DNA of 12,199 nt from Pseudomonadota bacterium (GCA_022360335.1 JAKSCZ010000524.1:1-12199); one strand, 5' to 3'; shown: positions 6,680 to 12,199, counted from the first letter of the stretch. A program made the numbers and translations. Notes: a model not told the origin generated them from the sequence alone.

Positions 6680-6701
6680 GTAGGAGCGGCTTCAGCCGCG
6701 A
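6680..6701 (+). repeat. REP-type palindrome, copy 2
   Basis: This copy is identical to copy 1 over all 22 bases and has the same orientation. It lies 41 nt before the exonuclease start. With the inverted copy 3 at 8373 it brackets the exonuclease-kinase pair. Confidence 0.85.
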
Positions 6702-6727
6702 TTCGGACCTGAAGGCCCTCCTGCGGG

Positions 6728-6735
6728 TATAGAAT
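6728..6735 (+). promoter_or_regulatory. Candidate -10 element of the exonuclease gene, possibly leaderless
   Basis: TATAGAAT stands 7 nt before the exonuclease ATG (6743). Transcription would begin at about 6740-6743, leaving no room for a ribosome site, and none is visible (GAATTACGAAC precedes the ATG). No good -35 is present at normal spacing. Confidence 0.4.
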
Positions 6736-6742
6736 TACGAAC

Positions 6743-7633
6743 ATGCAATATCTCATTGATGCCTCGGTGTACGTCTTCCGGGCGTACTATTCCATGCCCG
6801 ACGACATGGTCGACGCCGCGGGCAACCCGGTCAACGCGTTCTACGGATTCTGCCGGTTCCTGGGCGATTTCATGGAGCAGGTGACGCCCGAGTTCGTCGC
6901 GGTTGCCTTCGACGAGAGCCTGTCCAAGTCGTTCCGCACGGAGATCTTTCCCGAGTACAAGGCCAATCGCGATCCGGCGCCGCCCGAGCTCAAGCGGCAG
7001 TTCGGGCAATGCCGCCGCTTCGTGCGGGCGCTCGGCGTGATGGAACTCGCGAACCCGCGTTACGAAGCCGACGACCTGATCGGCACGCTCGTGGAACACG
7101 GCCGCGGCCGCGGCCGTCCGTCGACGATCGTCAGCCGGGACAAGGACCTGACGCAGCTGCTCGGCACCGAAGACGTCTTCTGGGATTTTGCGGGCAAGGG
7201 CAAGCTGCGATACGACGAGATCCCCGGCTCGTTCGGCGTCCGGCCCGAGCAGATCGCCGACTTCCTGGCGCTGGCCGGAGACGCCGTCGACAACATCCGG
7301 GGCGTGCCCGGCGTCGGCAAGAAGACGGCCGAGAAACTGCTGCGGCATTTCGGCAGCCTCGAGGACATCTACGGCAACCTCGACCGGGTGCACGAAGTCG
7401 ACGTTCGCGGCGCGAAGACGCTGGGCGCGAAACTCGAGACGTATCGCGACGACGCGATGCTTGCAAGGGAGCTGACGGGGATCGCGTGCGACGCGCCGAT
7501 CGACGATGCCGAGTCGGCCCTGCAGCCGTCCGCGCCGGACCTCGGCGAGATCAACGCGTTGTACGACGAGACGGGTATCGGCACGAGCCTCAGGCGCCAG
7601 GCCGAGCGCGTGTCGGACATCTATCGGCATTGA
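6743..7633 (+). CDS. 5'-3' exonuclease (PolA N-domain / flap-nuclease family), stand-alone
   Basis: The 296-residue protein is a stand-alone relative of the 5'-nuclease domain of DNA polymerase I; such enzymes cut 5' flaps or degrade 5' ends with two metal ions. Metal-binding and substrate residues are in place: Asp6 in LIDASVYVFRAYY, AFDESLSKSFR (55-65) with YKANRDPAP (72-80), YEADDLIGTL (107-116), VSRDKDLTQLL (130-140), and the helix-hairpin-helix region GDAVDNIRGVPGVGKKTAEKLL (179-200). Length fits single-domain members (about 250-310); no polymerase domain follows. It could be called ExoIX/Xni-like, but its full acidic set is closer to the PolA domain. The fructosamine-kinase-like gene overlaps its stop by 4 nt (TTGA). 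REP copies lie on both sides of this pair. There is no visible Shine-Dalgarno. Confidence 0.92.
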   Translation: MQYLIDASVYVFRAYYSMPDDMVDAAGNPVNAFYGFCRFLGDFMEQVTPEFVAVAFDESLSKSFRTEIFPEYKANRDPAPPELKRQFGQCRRFVRALGVMELANPRYEADDLIGTLVEHGRGRGRPSTIVSRDKDLTQLLGTEDVFWDFAGKGKLRYDEIPGSFGVRPEQIADFLALAGDAVDNIRGVPGVGKKTAEKLLRHFGSLEDIYGNLDRVHEVDVRGAKTLGAKLETYRDDAMLARELTGIACDAPIDDAESALQPSAPDLGEINALYDETGIGTSLRRQAERVSDIYRH

Positions 7634-8382
7634 GCGAGGTCTTCCGCAAGACCGGCCCGCCGTCGGCCTACGAGATGTTCGCCGCGGAGGCCGAAGGGCT
7701 CGCCGAGCTGCAGGCAGCGGGCGCGTTGCGGGTGCCGGCCGTGCTGGACGTGGGTGTGGACGATCGTTCCGCCTGGATCGAGCTCGAGAAACTGAACCTT
7801 GCACCGGCGACGGACGCGACCCGGCAAGCGCTCGGCGAACGGCTGGCCGAACTGCATCGTACGACCGGAGACCGTTTCGGCTGGCACCGCGACAACACGA
7901 TCGGCCTGACGCCGCAGATAAATACCCGGTCCGACGACTGGATTGCATTCCTGCGCGAGCACCGCCTGGGTTTCCAGTTTCGCCTCGCCGCCGACAATGG
8001 CTACGGCGGCCGCCTGCAGGTACGGGGCGAGCAGCTGATGAGACGGCTACCGGTCTGGTTCGAGGGCTACGAACCTCGAGCGTCGCTGCTGCACGGGGAC
8101 CTCTGGGGCGGCAACTGGGGAAGCTGCGGCGGGGAGCCCGTCGTTTTCGATCCGGCCGTGTACTATGGCGACCGGGAGTCCGACCTCGCGATGACGCGGC
8201 TGTTCGGCGGCTTCGGGCAGTCTTTCTACGACGCGTACGAGTCCGCGTGGCCTCTGTCGCCCGGGCACCGCGAGCGCTGCGACGTCTATCAGCTGTATCA
8301 TGTCCTGAATCACCTGAACCTGTTCGGCAGCGGCTACCTCGGGCGCGCGCAGGAACTCCTCGAGCGGTTGCTTCGCGGCTGA
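7630..8382 (+). CDS. Fructosamine-kinase family protein, apparently N-terminally truncated
   Basis: The family (FN3K / YniA, aminoglycoside-phosphotransferase fold) phosphorylates sugars attached to protein amines so that they fall off. Here 250 residues are seen from a TTG at 7630. Catalytic parts are intact: LLHGDLWGGNWG (153-164) and VVFDPAVYYGDRESDLAMTR (171-190), plus the C-terminal YQLYHVLNHLNLFGSGYL. The protein begins with SEVFRKTGPPSAYEMFAAEA, which corresponds to the 'fFVKt...MFeAEA' segment that members normally reach after about 35-45 residues. The Gly-rich nucleotide loop before it is missing, and the same frame upstream is only the shadow of the exonuclease. TTG is the only nearby start in frame, with no ribosome site. 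Stop TGA is part of REP copy 3. It may be a decaying gene or one translated by coupling at the TTGA overlap; activity is doubtful. Confidence 0.8.
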   Translation: MSEVFRKTGPPSAYEMFAAEAEGLAELQAAGALRVPAVLDVGVDDRSAWIELEKLNLAPATDATRQALGERLAELHRTTGDRFGWHRDNTIGLTPQINTRSDDWIAFLREHRLGFQFRLAADNGYGGRLQVRGEQLMRRLPVWFEGYEPRASLLHGDLWGGNWGSCGGEPVVFDPAVYYGDRESDLAMTRLFGGFGQSFYDAYESAWPLSPGHRERCDVYQLYHVLNHLNLFGSGYLGRAQELLERLLRG

Positions 8383-8394
8383 AGCCGCTCCTGC
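8373..8394 (-). repeat. REP-type palindrome, copy 3 (inverted)
   Basis: The reverse complement reads AGGAGCGGCTTCAGCCGCGA, identical to copies 1 and 2 over 20 bases, and differs in the next base (GC in place of GT before it). It overlaps the end of the kinase gene: the codons CGC GGC TGA lie in the palindrome, so the repeat supplies the stop codon. Confidence 0.85.
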
Positions 8395-8395
8395 G

Positions 8396-8482
8396 GAGAT
8401 AAGGGACAGTTACCTTATCTCTGCCCGGTGTCATACGGTTAGCAAATCCGCAAGCAGAGATAAGGTAACTGTCCCTTATCTC
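8396..8482. repeat. Nested inverted repeat with 29-bp perfect arms
   Basis: The left arm 8396-8424 contains GATAAGGGACAGTTACCTTA. The right arm 8454-8482 is its perfect reverse complement over 29 bases, with a 29-nt spacer that is AT-richer than its surroundings. Allowing one bulged base (G8395), pairing continues outward through CCTGC to 8389 and 8487. Each arm is itself a hairpin: GAGATAAGG and CCTTATCTC around GACAGTTA (left), and the mirror form on the right. The element fills the gap between two convergent genes, could end transcription from both sides, and is organised like a pair of inverted REPs (BIME) or a MITE. A GGGACAGT-core of this kind occurs near RAYT-type transposases in other genomes (general knowledge, not checked here). 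Confidence 0.85.
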
Positions 8483-9246
8483 GCAGGGAAGTCGCTCGCG
8501 TCGCCCGACTCGTCGACCTCGTAGGACTCGCCGAGGAAGTCTTCCTCGAACGCGTACAGGGTGGTGCCTTCGGGCGCGCGGATCTCGACGAAGGCCCCTT
8601 CGAATCCCGGGAAGCGGGTGTGCTCGAAGCCGCGCTGCTCGATGAGGTCCATGAGCCCGTGACGGTCGGGGCACCGGAAACAGAGCGACGGGGTCTTCAC
8701 GGCGATGCTCTCGGACAGGCCGAGCGCCACGCCGGTCGCATCGAAGCGCATGTGCGTCGTCGGCTCCTCGCGCATCTGCAGCAGCGTCGGTGCGATCGGC
8801 GCCCAGAATCTTGCGGCGCGTACCGTGTCCCGGACGGGCAGCGTCAGCTCGAACCAGCTGCCGCAGGCCGAGTCGTTCTCGGCTTCTTCGTTCATATGGA
8901 ACGTACGCGCTTCCACCATGACGACGGCGTGGCCGTCACGGTCCCGGAAACCGAGTTTGTTGAACACGTCCTCGTCGAGACGCATGAAGTCGAAGTCGTA
9001 CCCGTGGTCGGCCATCGAACGCGCGTGCTTCGCGAGGTCCTGCTGCACGAACGTGATCGCCGAGTCCGCGTAGTCGCTGTCGTGGAGACCGATCGCGAGT
9101 TCGCCGTCGCTTACGACCGCGTAGCGGTGCGCGTACACGTCGGCGGTCTCGAGTTCGGTGAAACCGAGCGTCTTGTAGAAATTCAGCGACCGGAGGACAT
9201 CCGGTGCACGGACGCCGAACTCCAGGAAACGGCCGATCGTGCTCAT
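8476..9246 (-). CDS. Two-domain VOC (glyoxalase/dioxygenase-like) protein
   Basis: The 256-residue protein contains two VOC-fold modules. Module 1 (about 4-115) runs from GRFLEFGVRAPDVLRSLNFY to FRDRDGHAVVMVEARTF. Module 2 (about 129-236) runs from GSWFELTLPVRDTVRAARFW to EIRAPEGTTLYAFEED. Each shows the usual beta-alpha-beta-beta-beta pattern with a 'F-D-G' type closing strand. Substrate is unknown: candidates are glyoxalase I-like, ring-cleavage dioxygenase-like or antibiotic-binding members, and the sequence alone does not decide. A metal site is not obvious, since typical His/Glu ligands are only partly present (Glu9, Glu133, Glu221). ATG 9246 overlaps the hemH stop as ATGA, so the two are translationally coupled; an in-frame ATG 12 nt earlier is possible. 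The last residues PAR and the TAA stop are encoded by the inverted repeat at the 3' end. Confidence 0.85.
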   Translation of the reverse strand: MSTIGRFLEFGVRAPDVLRSLNFYKTLGFTELETADVYAHRYAVVSDGELAIGLHDSDYADSAITFVQQDLAKHARSMADHGYDFDFMRLDEDVFNKLGFRDRDGHAVVMVEARTFHMNEEAENDSACGSWFELTLPVRDTVRAARFWAPIAPTLLQMREEPTTHMRFDATGVALGLSESIAVKTPSLCFRCPDRHGLMDLIEQRGFEHTRFPGFEGAFVEIRAPEGTTLYAFEEDFLGESYEVDESGDASDFPAR

Positions 9247-10274
9247 GGCGTCGCCCATCCTGCCGTGTGCCGCTCGATCAGCGCAGCGAGAAACCCGACA
9301 TGATCGTCGCGTGCATTCAGGGCGGGCACGTAACTGAGCGCCTCGCCGCCGGCCTCGGTGAAGAACCCGGCGTTCTGCATCGCGATCTCTTCGAGCGTCT
9401 CGAGGCAATCGGTCGAGAAACCGGGGCACGCGACGTCGAGGCGTTTCACGCCCCGCCGGGCAAGCTCCCTGACCGTTTCGTCCGTGTACGGCTGCAGCCA
9501 TTGTTCGCGCCCGACGCGCGACTGGAACGACATCGTCCAGTCGTCGTCGCCGAGCCCGAGCGCTTCGGCGAGCAGGCGAGCCGTCTTGCGGCACTGGCAA
9601 TAGTACGGATCGCCTTTGTCGAGCGTGTACTGCGGTACGCCGTGGAACGACAGCAACAGGTGTGAGCCGCCGCCGCTCCGGCCGCGGTGTTCCCGGATGC
9701 TCGCCGCAAGCGCGCCGATATACCCCGGCTCGTCGTGGTACTGGTTGATGAATCGTGTTTCGGGCACCCAGCGCACGCGCTGCAGTTTGCCGCTCACCGC
9801 ATCGAACACCGATGCCGTCGTGGTTCCGGAGTATTGCGGGTACAGCGGCAATACGAGAAGACGCCGCGCCCCCGCTTCCCGCAGCCGGTCGATGGCATCC
9901 GGGATCGACGGGCTGCCGTACGTCATCGCGAGCTCGACCGCGAAGCGGGCCGGCGCCCCGTCCTCGAGCCGCCGGCGCACGCGCTCGGCGAGTTCGCGCG
10001 AGTGCACCATCAGCGGTGAGCCGGCATCGGTCCAGATCTTGCGGTAGGCCTTCGCCGACCGTGACGGCCGGATTCGCAGGACGATGCCGTTGAGGATCGG
10101 CCACCAGACGAGCCGCGGGTATTCGACCACGCGGGGATCGGCGAGGAACTGCCCGAGGAAACGCCGGACGGCTGCGCTCGTGGGGGCATCCGGCGTTCCC
10201 AGGTTGACGAGGAGGACTCCCGTCGAGTCAGTCGAGCCGTGTTCGAACTCGGGCGTTGACTGGTATGTCGGCAT
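9243..10274 (-). CDS. hemH: Ferrochelatase (protohaem ferro-lyase)
   Basis: Ferrochelatase inserts Fe2+ into protoporphyrin IX, the last step of protohaem synthesis, at the inner face of the cytoplasmic membrane. The 343-residue protein shows all hallmarks: GVLLVNLGTPDAPTSAAVRR (19-38), LYPQYSGTTTASVFDAV (144-160), the catalytic histidine His211 in LLSFHGVPQYTLDKGDPYYC, SRVGREQWLQPYT (252-264) and CPGFSTDCLETLEEI (283-297) with the acidic residues that receive protons. The length is usual (about 320-370). I chose ATG 10274, which has AGGGA a few nt upstream; an in-frame GTG at 10307 would add 11 residues (LARSQRLTGK) with no homology. It is the first gene of a pair with the VOC protein and is divergent from the small membrane protein gene, 104 nt away. 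Confidence 0.96.
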   Translation of the reverse strand: MPTYQSTPEFEHGSTDSTGVLLVNLGTPDAPTSAAVRRFLGQFLADPRVVEYPRLVWWPILNGIVLRIRPSRSAKAYRKIWTDAGSPLMVHSRELAERVRRRLEDGAPARFAVELAMTYGSPSIPDAIDRLREAGARRLLVLPLYPQYSGTTTASVFDAVSGKLQRVRWVPETRFINQYHDEPGYIGALAASIREHRGRSGGGSHLLLSFHGVPQYTLDKGDPYYCQCRKTARLLAEALGLGDDDWTMSFQSRVGREQWLQPYTDETVRELARRGVKRLDVACPGFSTDCLETLEEIAMQNAGFFTEAGGEALSYVPALNARDDHVGFLAALIERHTAGWATP

Positions 10275-10342
10275 TTTCCCTGTGAGCCGCTGCGACCGGG
10301 CCAACACTACTTCAAAGACCCGCCCCGTACCAGTGCGTTGCG

Positions 10343-10348
10343 TATAAT
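10343..10348 (+). promoter_or_regulatory. Perfect -10 box TATAAT upstream of the small membrane protein gene
   Basis: TATAAT stands in the 104-nt space between hemH (minus) and the plus-strand gene at 10379, giving a leader of about 24 nt. No fair -35 exists at 16-18 nt spacing, though a TG two bases before the box makes it partly extended. The reverse strand (ATTATA) could also serve hemH. Confidence 0.45.
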
Positions 10349-10378
10349 CGCTTGTCCTGATTGAGGTTTATCGCAGAC

Positions 10379-10810
10379 ATGGACAACAAGACACTGATTC
10401 GGGACGTCGTGGTCTTCCAGTTCAAGCTCATCGTCGACGGCTTGCGCGACTTCGCGCTGGTACCGGTTTCGCTGCTCGCGGGCTTGCTGAGTCTCCTCTT
10501 CGGCAAGGACGGCAAGCCGGGCTCGCTTTTCTACGAAGTCCTGTCCGTCGGCAAGAACAGCGAGCACTGGATCGACCTGTTCGGCGCCCTTCGCAACGCC
10601 CCCGACGACGTCGGGCACACGCTGCGGTTCCCACAGGCGAACATCGACGAGATCCTCGGCAACATCGAGACCTTCGTCATCGACGAAGAAAAACGCGGCG
10701 GCATGACCGCGCAGGCGCGGCAGCGTTTCGAACAGGCGCTACGCGGCTTCCATGATCGCCGAGACGCCCATGCCCCCGGCCGTGCAGATCGAGACGAGCC
10801 CGCGTCCTGA
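10379..10810 (+). CDS. Small membrane-associated protein, unknown function
   Basis: The 143-residue product begins MDNKTLIRDVVVFQFKLIVD, followed by a hydrophobic helix at about 24-42 (DFALVPVSLLAGLLSLLFGK) and a soluble part with LFYEVLSVGKNSEHWIDLFG (50-69) and EEKRGGMTAQARQRFEQAL (103-121). I do not assign a named family; similar short one-helix proteins are found in other gammaproteobacteria. A TATAAT box lies 31 nt before the ATG, while the ribosome site is weak (TTGAGG at 12 nt). Residues 121-143 (Arg/Asp/Ala-rich, HDRRDAHAPGRADRDEPAS) lie antisense to the last 24 codons of the thiolase gene and look like shadow sequence, so the original end of the protein has probably been lost or extended. 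Confidence 0.7.
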   Translation: MDNKTLIRDVVVFQFKLIVDGLRDFALVPVSLLAGLLSLLFGKDGKPGSLFYEVLSVGKNSEHWIDLFGALRNAPDDVGHTLRFPQANIDEILGNIETFVIDEEKRGGMTAQARQRFEQALRGFHDRRDAHAPGRADRDEPAS

Positions 10811-12025
10811 GCCCTTCTCGCCCAGCATTTTCGCGAGCGCCCCGATGATGCGCGCGCCGGTCGCGGCGAACGGATGGCCGATCGCGATGCTGCCGCCCTT
10901 GACGTTCAGCTTCGAGAGGTCGATCGAGCCCATCGGCTCGTCGCGCCCCAGGCGATCGCGGCAGAATTCCTCCGATTGCCAGGCCTCGAGCGTCGCAATC
11001 GTCTGCGCCGCGAACGCTTCGTGGATCTCGTAGAAATCGAAGTCCTGGAGCCTGAGCTTCGCCTGCCTGAGCATGTCGGATACGGCATAGGCCGGCGCCA
11101 TGAGCAGTCCTTCGTCGTCGATGAAGTCGACGGCCGCGACTTTTACGAAGCTCAGGTAGGCGAGGACCGGCAGGTTTTTTTTGCGGGCCCAGTCCTCCGA
11201 GGCGAGCAGGACGGCCGCGGCGCCGTCGGTCAGCGGTGTGCTGTTGCCCGCCGTCATCGTGCCGTGTTCGCTGCGGTCGAAGACGGGTTTCAAGCCGGCG
11301 AGTTTCTCCAGCGTCGTGTCGCGGCGAATGTTGTTGTCCTCTTCGACGCCTTCGAACGGTGCGACGAGGTCTTCGTAAAAACCTTCGTCGTATGCGGCGG
11401 CGGCTTTCACGTGGCTGGCGAGCGCGAGCTCGTCCTGGCGTTCGCGCCGCACGTCCCAGTCCCTGGCCGTAATTTCCATGCTCTCGCCCATCGACAGGCC
11501 CGTGCGCGGTTCGGTGACGCCCGGGAACTCCGGCTTCAAAAAGCCCGGCCTGAAGCGCAGGATCGGCTTGAGACGGCCGGCGAACGAACGCGCGGCGTGC
11601 ATGTCGAGCAACATGCGCCGGTACGAATCGGGATAGACGATCGGGGCATCGCTGACCGTGTCGGTACCGCCCGCAATCCCGGATTCGATCTGGCCGAGTG
11701 CGATCTTGTTCGCGATCTGTATTGCGGCCTCGATGCTCGTGCCGCAGGCACGCTGCAGGTCGAACGCCGGCGTCTTGACGGACAGGCCGGATTCGATGAC
11801 GCTTTCGCGGGCGAGGTTCCAGTCGCGCGAGTGTTTGATGACGGCGCCCAGTGCGACGTCGCCGAGCGTCTGACCCCCGAGATCGAGCTTCGTGACGAGG
11901 CCGTCGAGCGCAGCCGTCATCAGGTCCTTGTTCGAGCAGTGCCGGTATGCGGAATGCGACCGGCAAAAAGGGATCCTCGAACCGCCCACCACGGCAACCC
12001 GGATCGCCCGTCCGTCGTGCAACAT
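10739..12025 (-). CDS. fadI: Acetyl-CoA acyltransferase (thiolase), FadI-type
   Basis: Thiolases split 3-ketoacyl-CoA with CoA in the last step of beta-oxidation, or condense acetyl-CoA in reverse. The 428-residue length and motifs fit the FadI (436) rather than the FadA (about 390) branch: EEDNNIRRDTTLEKLAGLKP (228-247) and GTMTAGNSTPLTDGAAAVLL (255-274). Catalytic residues are all present: Cys94 in QRACGTSIEA, His335 in EIHEAFAAQTIA, His384 in GGSIAIGHPFAATGAR and Cys414 in ICTAGGMGVSAI. It starts at ATG 12025 with a strong GGAGG 8 nt upstream. No fadJ-like partner is adjacent within the window. The gene lies convergent to the small membrane protein gene, with a 72-nt overlap of coding regions. 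A perfect 44-bp palindrome lies 68 nt upstream of the start and might serve as operator. The exact chain-length preference cannot be read from sequence. Confidence 0.93.
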   Translation of the reverse strand: MLHDGRAIRVAVVGGSRIPFCRSHSAYRHCSNKDLMTAALDGLVTKLDLGGQTLGDVALGAVIKHSRDWNLARESVIESGLSVKTPAFDLQRACGTSIEAAIQIANKIALGQIESGIAGGTDTVSDAPIVYPDSYRRMLLDMHAARSFAGRLKPILRFRPGFLKPEFPGVTEPRTGLSMGESMEITARDWDVRRERQDELALASHVKAAAAYDEGFYEDLVAPFEGVEEDNNIRRDTTLEKLAGLKPVFDRSEHGTMTAGNSTPLTDGAAAVLLASEDWARKKNLPVLAYLSFVKVAAVDFIDDEGLLMAPAYAVSDMLRQAKLRLQDFDFYEIHEAFAAQTIATLEAWQSEEFCRDRLGRDEPMGSIDLSKLNVKGGSIAIGHPFAATGARIIGALAKMLGEKGSGRGLVSICTAGGMGVSAIMEAA

Positions 12026-12081
12026 TTTTCAGCCTCCGTTCCTGTTCAAGGGGCGACGCAACTTTACACCATGGAAGGACT

Positions 12082-12094
12082 TGACCGTAGGTCA
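12082..12094. promoter_or_regulatory. Short inverted repeat TGACC-N3-GGTCA, possible operator
   Basis: TGACC GTA GGTCA directly abuts the 44-bp palindrome, in the leader region upstream of the thiolase gene. Five-base half-sites with a 3-nt gap suit a dimeric repressor, but such short repeats are common by chance. I cannot name a regulator. Confidence 0.25.
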
Positions 12095-12137
12095 GGGCCT
12101 GTCAACACTATGCGATCGCATAGTGTTGACAGGCCCT
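12094..12137. repeat. Perfect 44-bp palindrome without spacer
   Basis: AGGGCCTGTCAACACTAT opens the left arm; the 22-bp arms meet at GCGATCGC with no loop and no mismatch. It sits 68 nt before the thiolase ATG (minus) and 11 nt before a putative plus-strand start. TTGACA occurs once on each strand inside it, but no matching -10 box is found at 15-19 nt on either side. It could be a large operator, a REP-like mobile palindrome or a strong hairpin in the leader. Only one copy is in this window. Confidence 0.9.
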
Positions 12138-12148
12138 AAGATGCCGCC

Positions 12149-12199
12149 ATGACGACGGCTCGCCTCACGGAATGGAAGACACAGTCGGCGGCGATCGCC
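12149..12199 (+). CDS. Possible start of an unidentified gene, cut by window edge
   Basis: An ATG at 12149 opens 17 codons without a stop (MTTARLTEWKTQSAAIA) up to the window end. It is divergent from the thiolase gene, and the 44-bp palindrome ends 11 nt before it. No clear ribosome site is seen. Seventeen residues are too few to identify a family. Confidence 0.4.
   Translation, partial: MTTARLTEWKTQSAAIA

Larger units (their letters stand above)
6624..6701 (+). repeat. Tandem duplication: CGATTGACG plus REP, two units
   Basis: Unit 1 (6624-6655) and unit 2 (6672-6701) share CGATTGACG followed by the same REP palindrome. Unit 1 has two extra bases (TG) between the two parts. A 16-nt spacer, GAAAGGTGCATTGTCT, separates them. 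The GATTGA of unit 1 supplies the last codon and the stop of the HNH gene, so the duplication includes the end of that gene. Confidence 0.75.

Noticed and set aside
6624..6701. Possible small CRISPR array
   Set aside because: Only two units, the repeat is a REP palindrome, the single spacer is 16-24 nt, and no cas gene is near.
7638..7653. GGTCTT-CCGC-AAGACC hairpin as terminator of the exonuclease gene
   Set aside because: The stem is only 6 bp and no T-run follows; it lies inside the kinase reading frame. It is kept only as a mark of the possible deletion junction.
6692..8674. Minus-strand open frame of about 660 codons across the exonuclease, kinase and repeats
   Set aside because: It is antisense to two recognised genes and runs through REPs and the inverted repeat; no domain visible.
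8620..9303. Plus-strand open frame of about 227 codons
   Set aside because: Antisense of the VOC gene; no motif and no ribosome site.
9247..10104. N-terminal extension of the VOC protein frame across hemH (542 codons in total)
   Set aside because: The upstream part is hemH read in another frame. The VOC domain begins at ATG 9246, which overlaps the hemH stop as ATGA.
10275..10307. GTG at 10307 as the hemH start
   Set aside because: It would add 11 residues unlike ferrochelatases; ATG 10274 has an AGGGA ribosome site.
12094..12137. Palindrome as a symmetric divergent promoter (TTGACA on both strands)
   Set aside because: No -10-like hexamer at 15-19 nt from either TTGACA box.
10874..12139. 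Plus-strand open frame of about 421 codons
   Set aside because: Antisense of the thiolase gene, which has all catalytic residues and a strong ribosome site.

Overview
This is a high-GC window carrying ordinary bacterial chromosomal genes. The fused PntA layout, the FadI-type thiolase, the DUF3619/DUF3106 sigma operon and the REP-type palindromes all suggest a gammaproteobacterium of the Xanthomonadales / Steroidobacter / Woeseia kind. That placement is inference from gene content and repeat style; no marker gene settles it.

Layout from left to right. (1) The first 379 codons of priA (minus strand, cut by the window edge), with a sigma-70-like promoter so close to its GTG that the message may be leaderless. 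(2) A tight plus-strand operon of four genes: an ECF-like sigma factor, a DUF3619 membrane protein that could be its anti-sigma factor, a small exported acidic protein and an exported DUF3106 protein. All three junctions overlap by exactly 11 nt. (3) pntA-pntB, the proton-translocating NAD(P) transhydrogenase, then an HNH-nuclease gene whose start codon and ribosome site lie in a perfect hairpin. (4) Two tandem REP-type palindromes. (5) A stand-alone 5'-3' exonuclease, overlapped by 4 nt by a fructosamine-kinase-family gene that seems to lack the N-terminal part of its family. (6) A repeat knot of one inverted REP and a long nested inverted repeat (two 29-bp arms). The stop codons of both convergent flanking genes lie inside these repeats. 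(7) A minus-strand pair, hemH (ferrochelatase) and a two-domain VOC/glyoxalase-like protein, overlapping by ATGA. (8) A small membrane-associated unknown protein on the plus strand whose 3' end runs 72 nt into the antisense of the next gene. (9) A FadI-type thiolase on the minus strand with a strong ribosome site, preceded by a perfect 44-bp palindrome without a spacer. (10) The first 17 codons of an unidentified plus-strand gene.

Most genes are housekeeping: replication restart, redox balance, haem synthesis, beta-oxidation. The items most worth attention are the sigma-factor operon with a possible envelope signalling circuit, the nested repeats that supply stop codons, the 44-bp palindrome, the truncated kinase, and the hairpin that masks the HNH start. 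I see no CRISPR array, tRNA, rRNA, transposase or phage gene, and no stretch over 300 bases without a gene.
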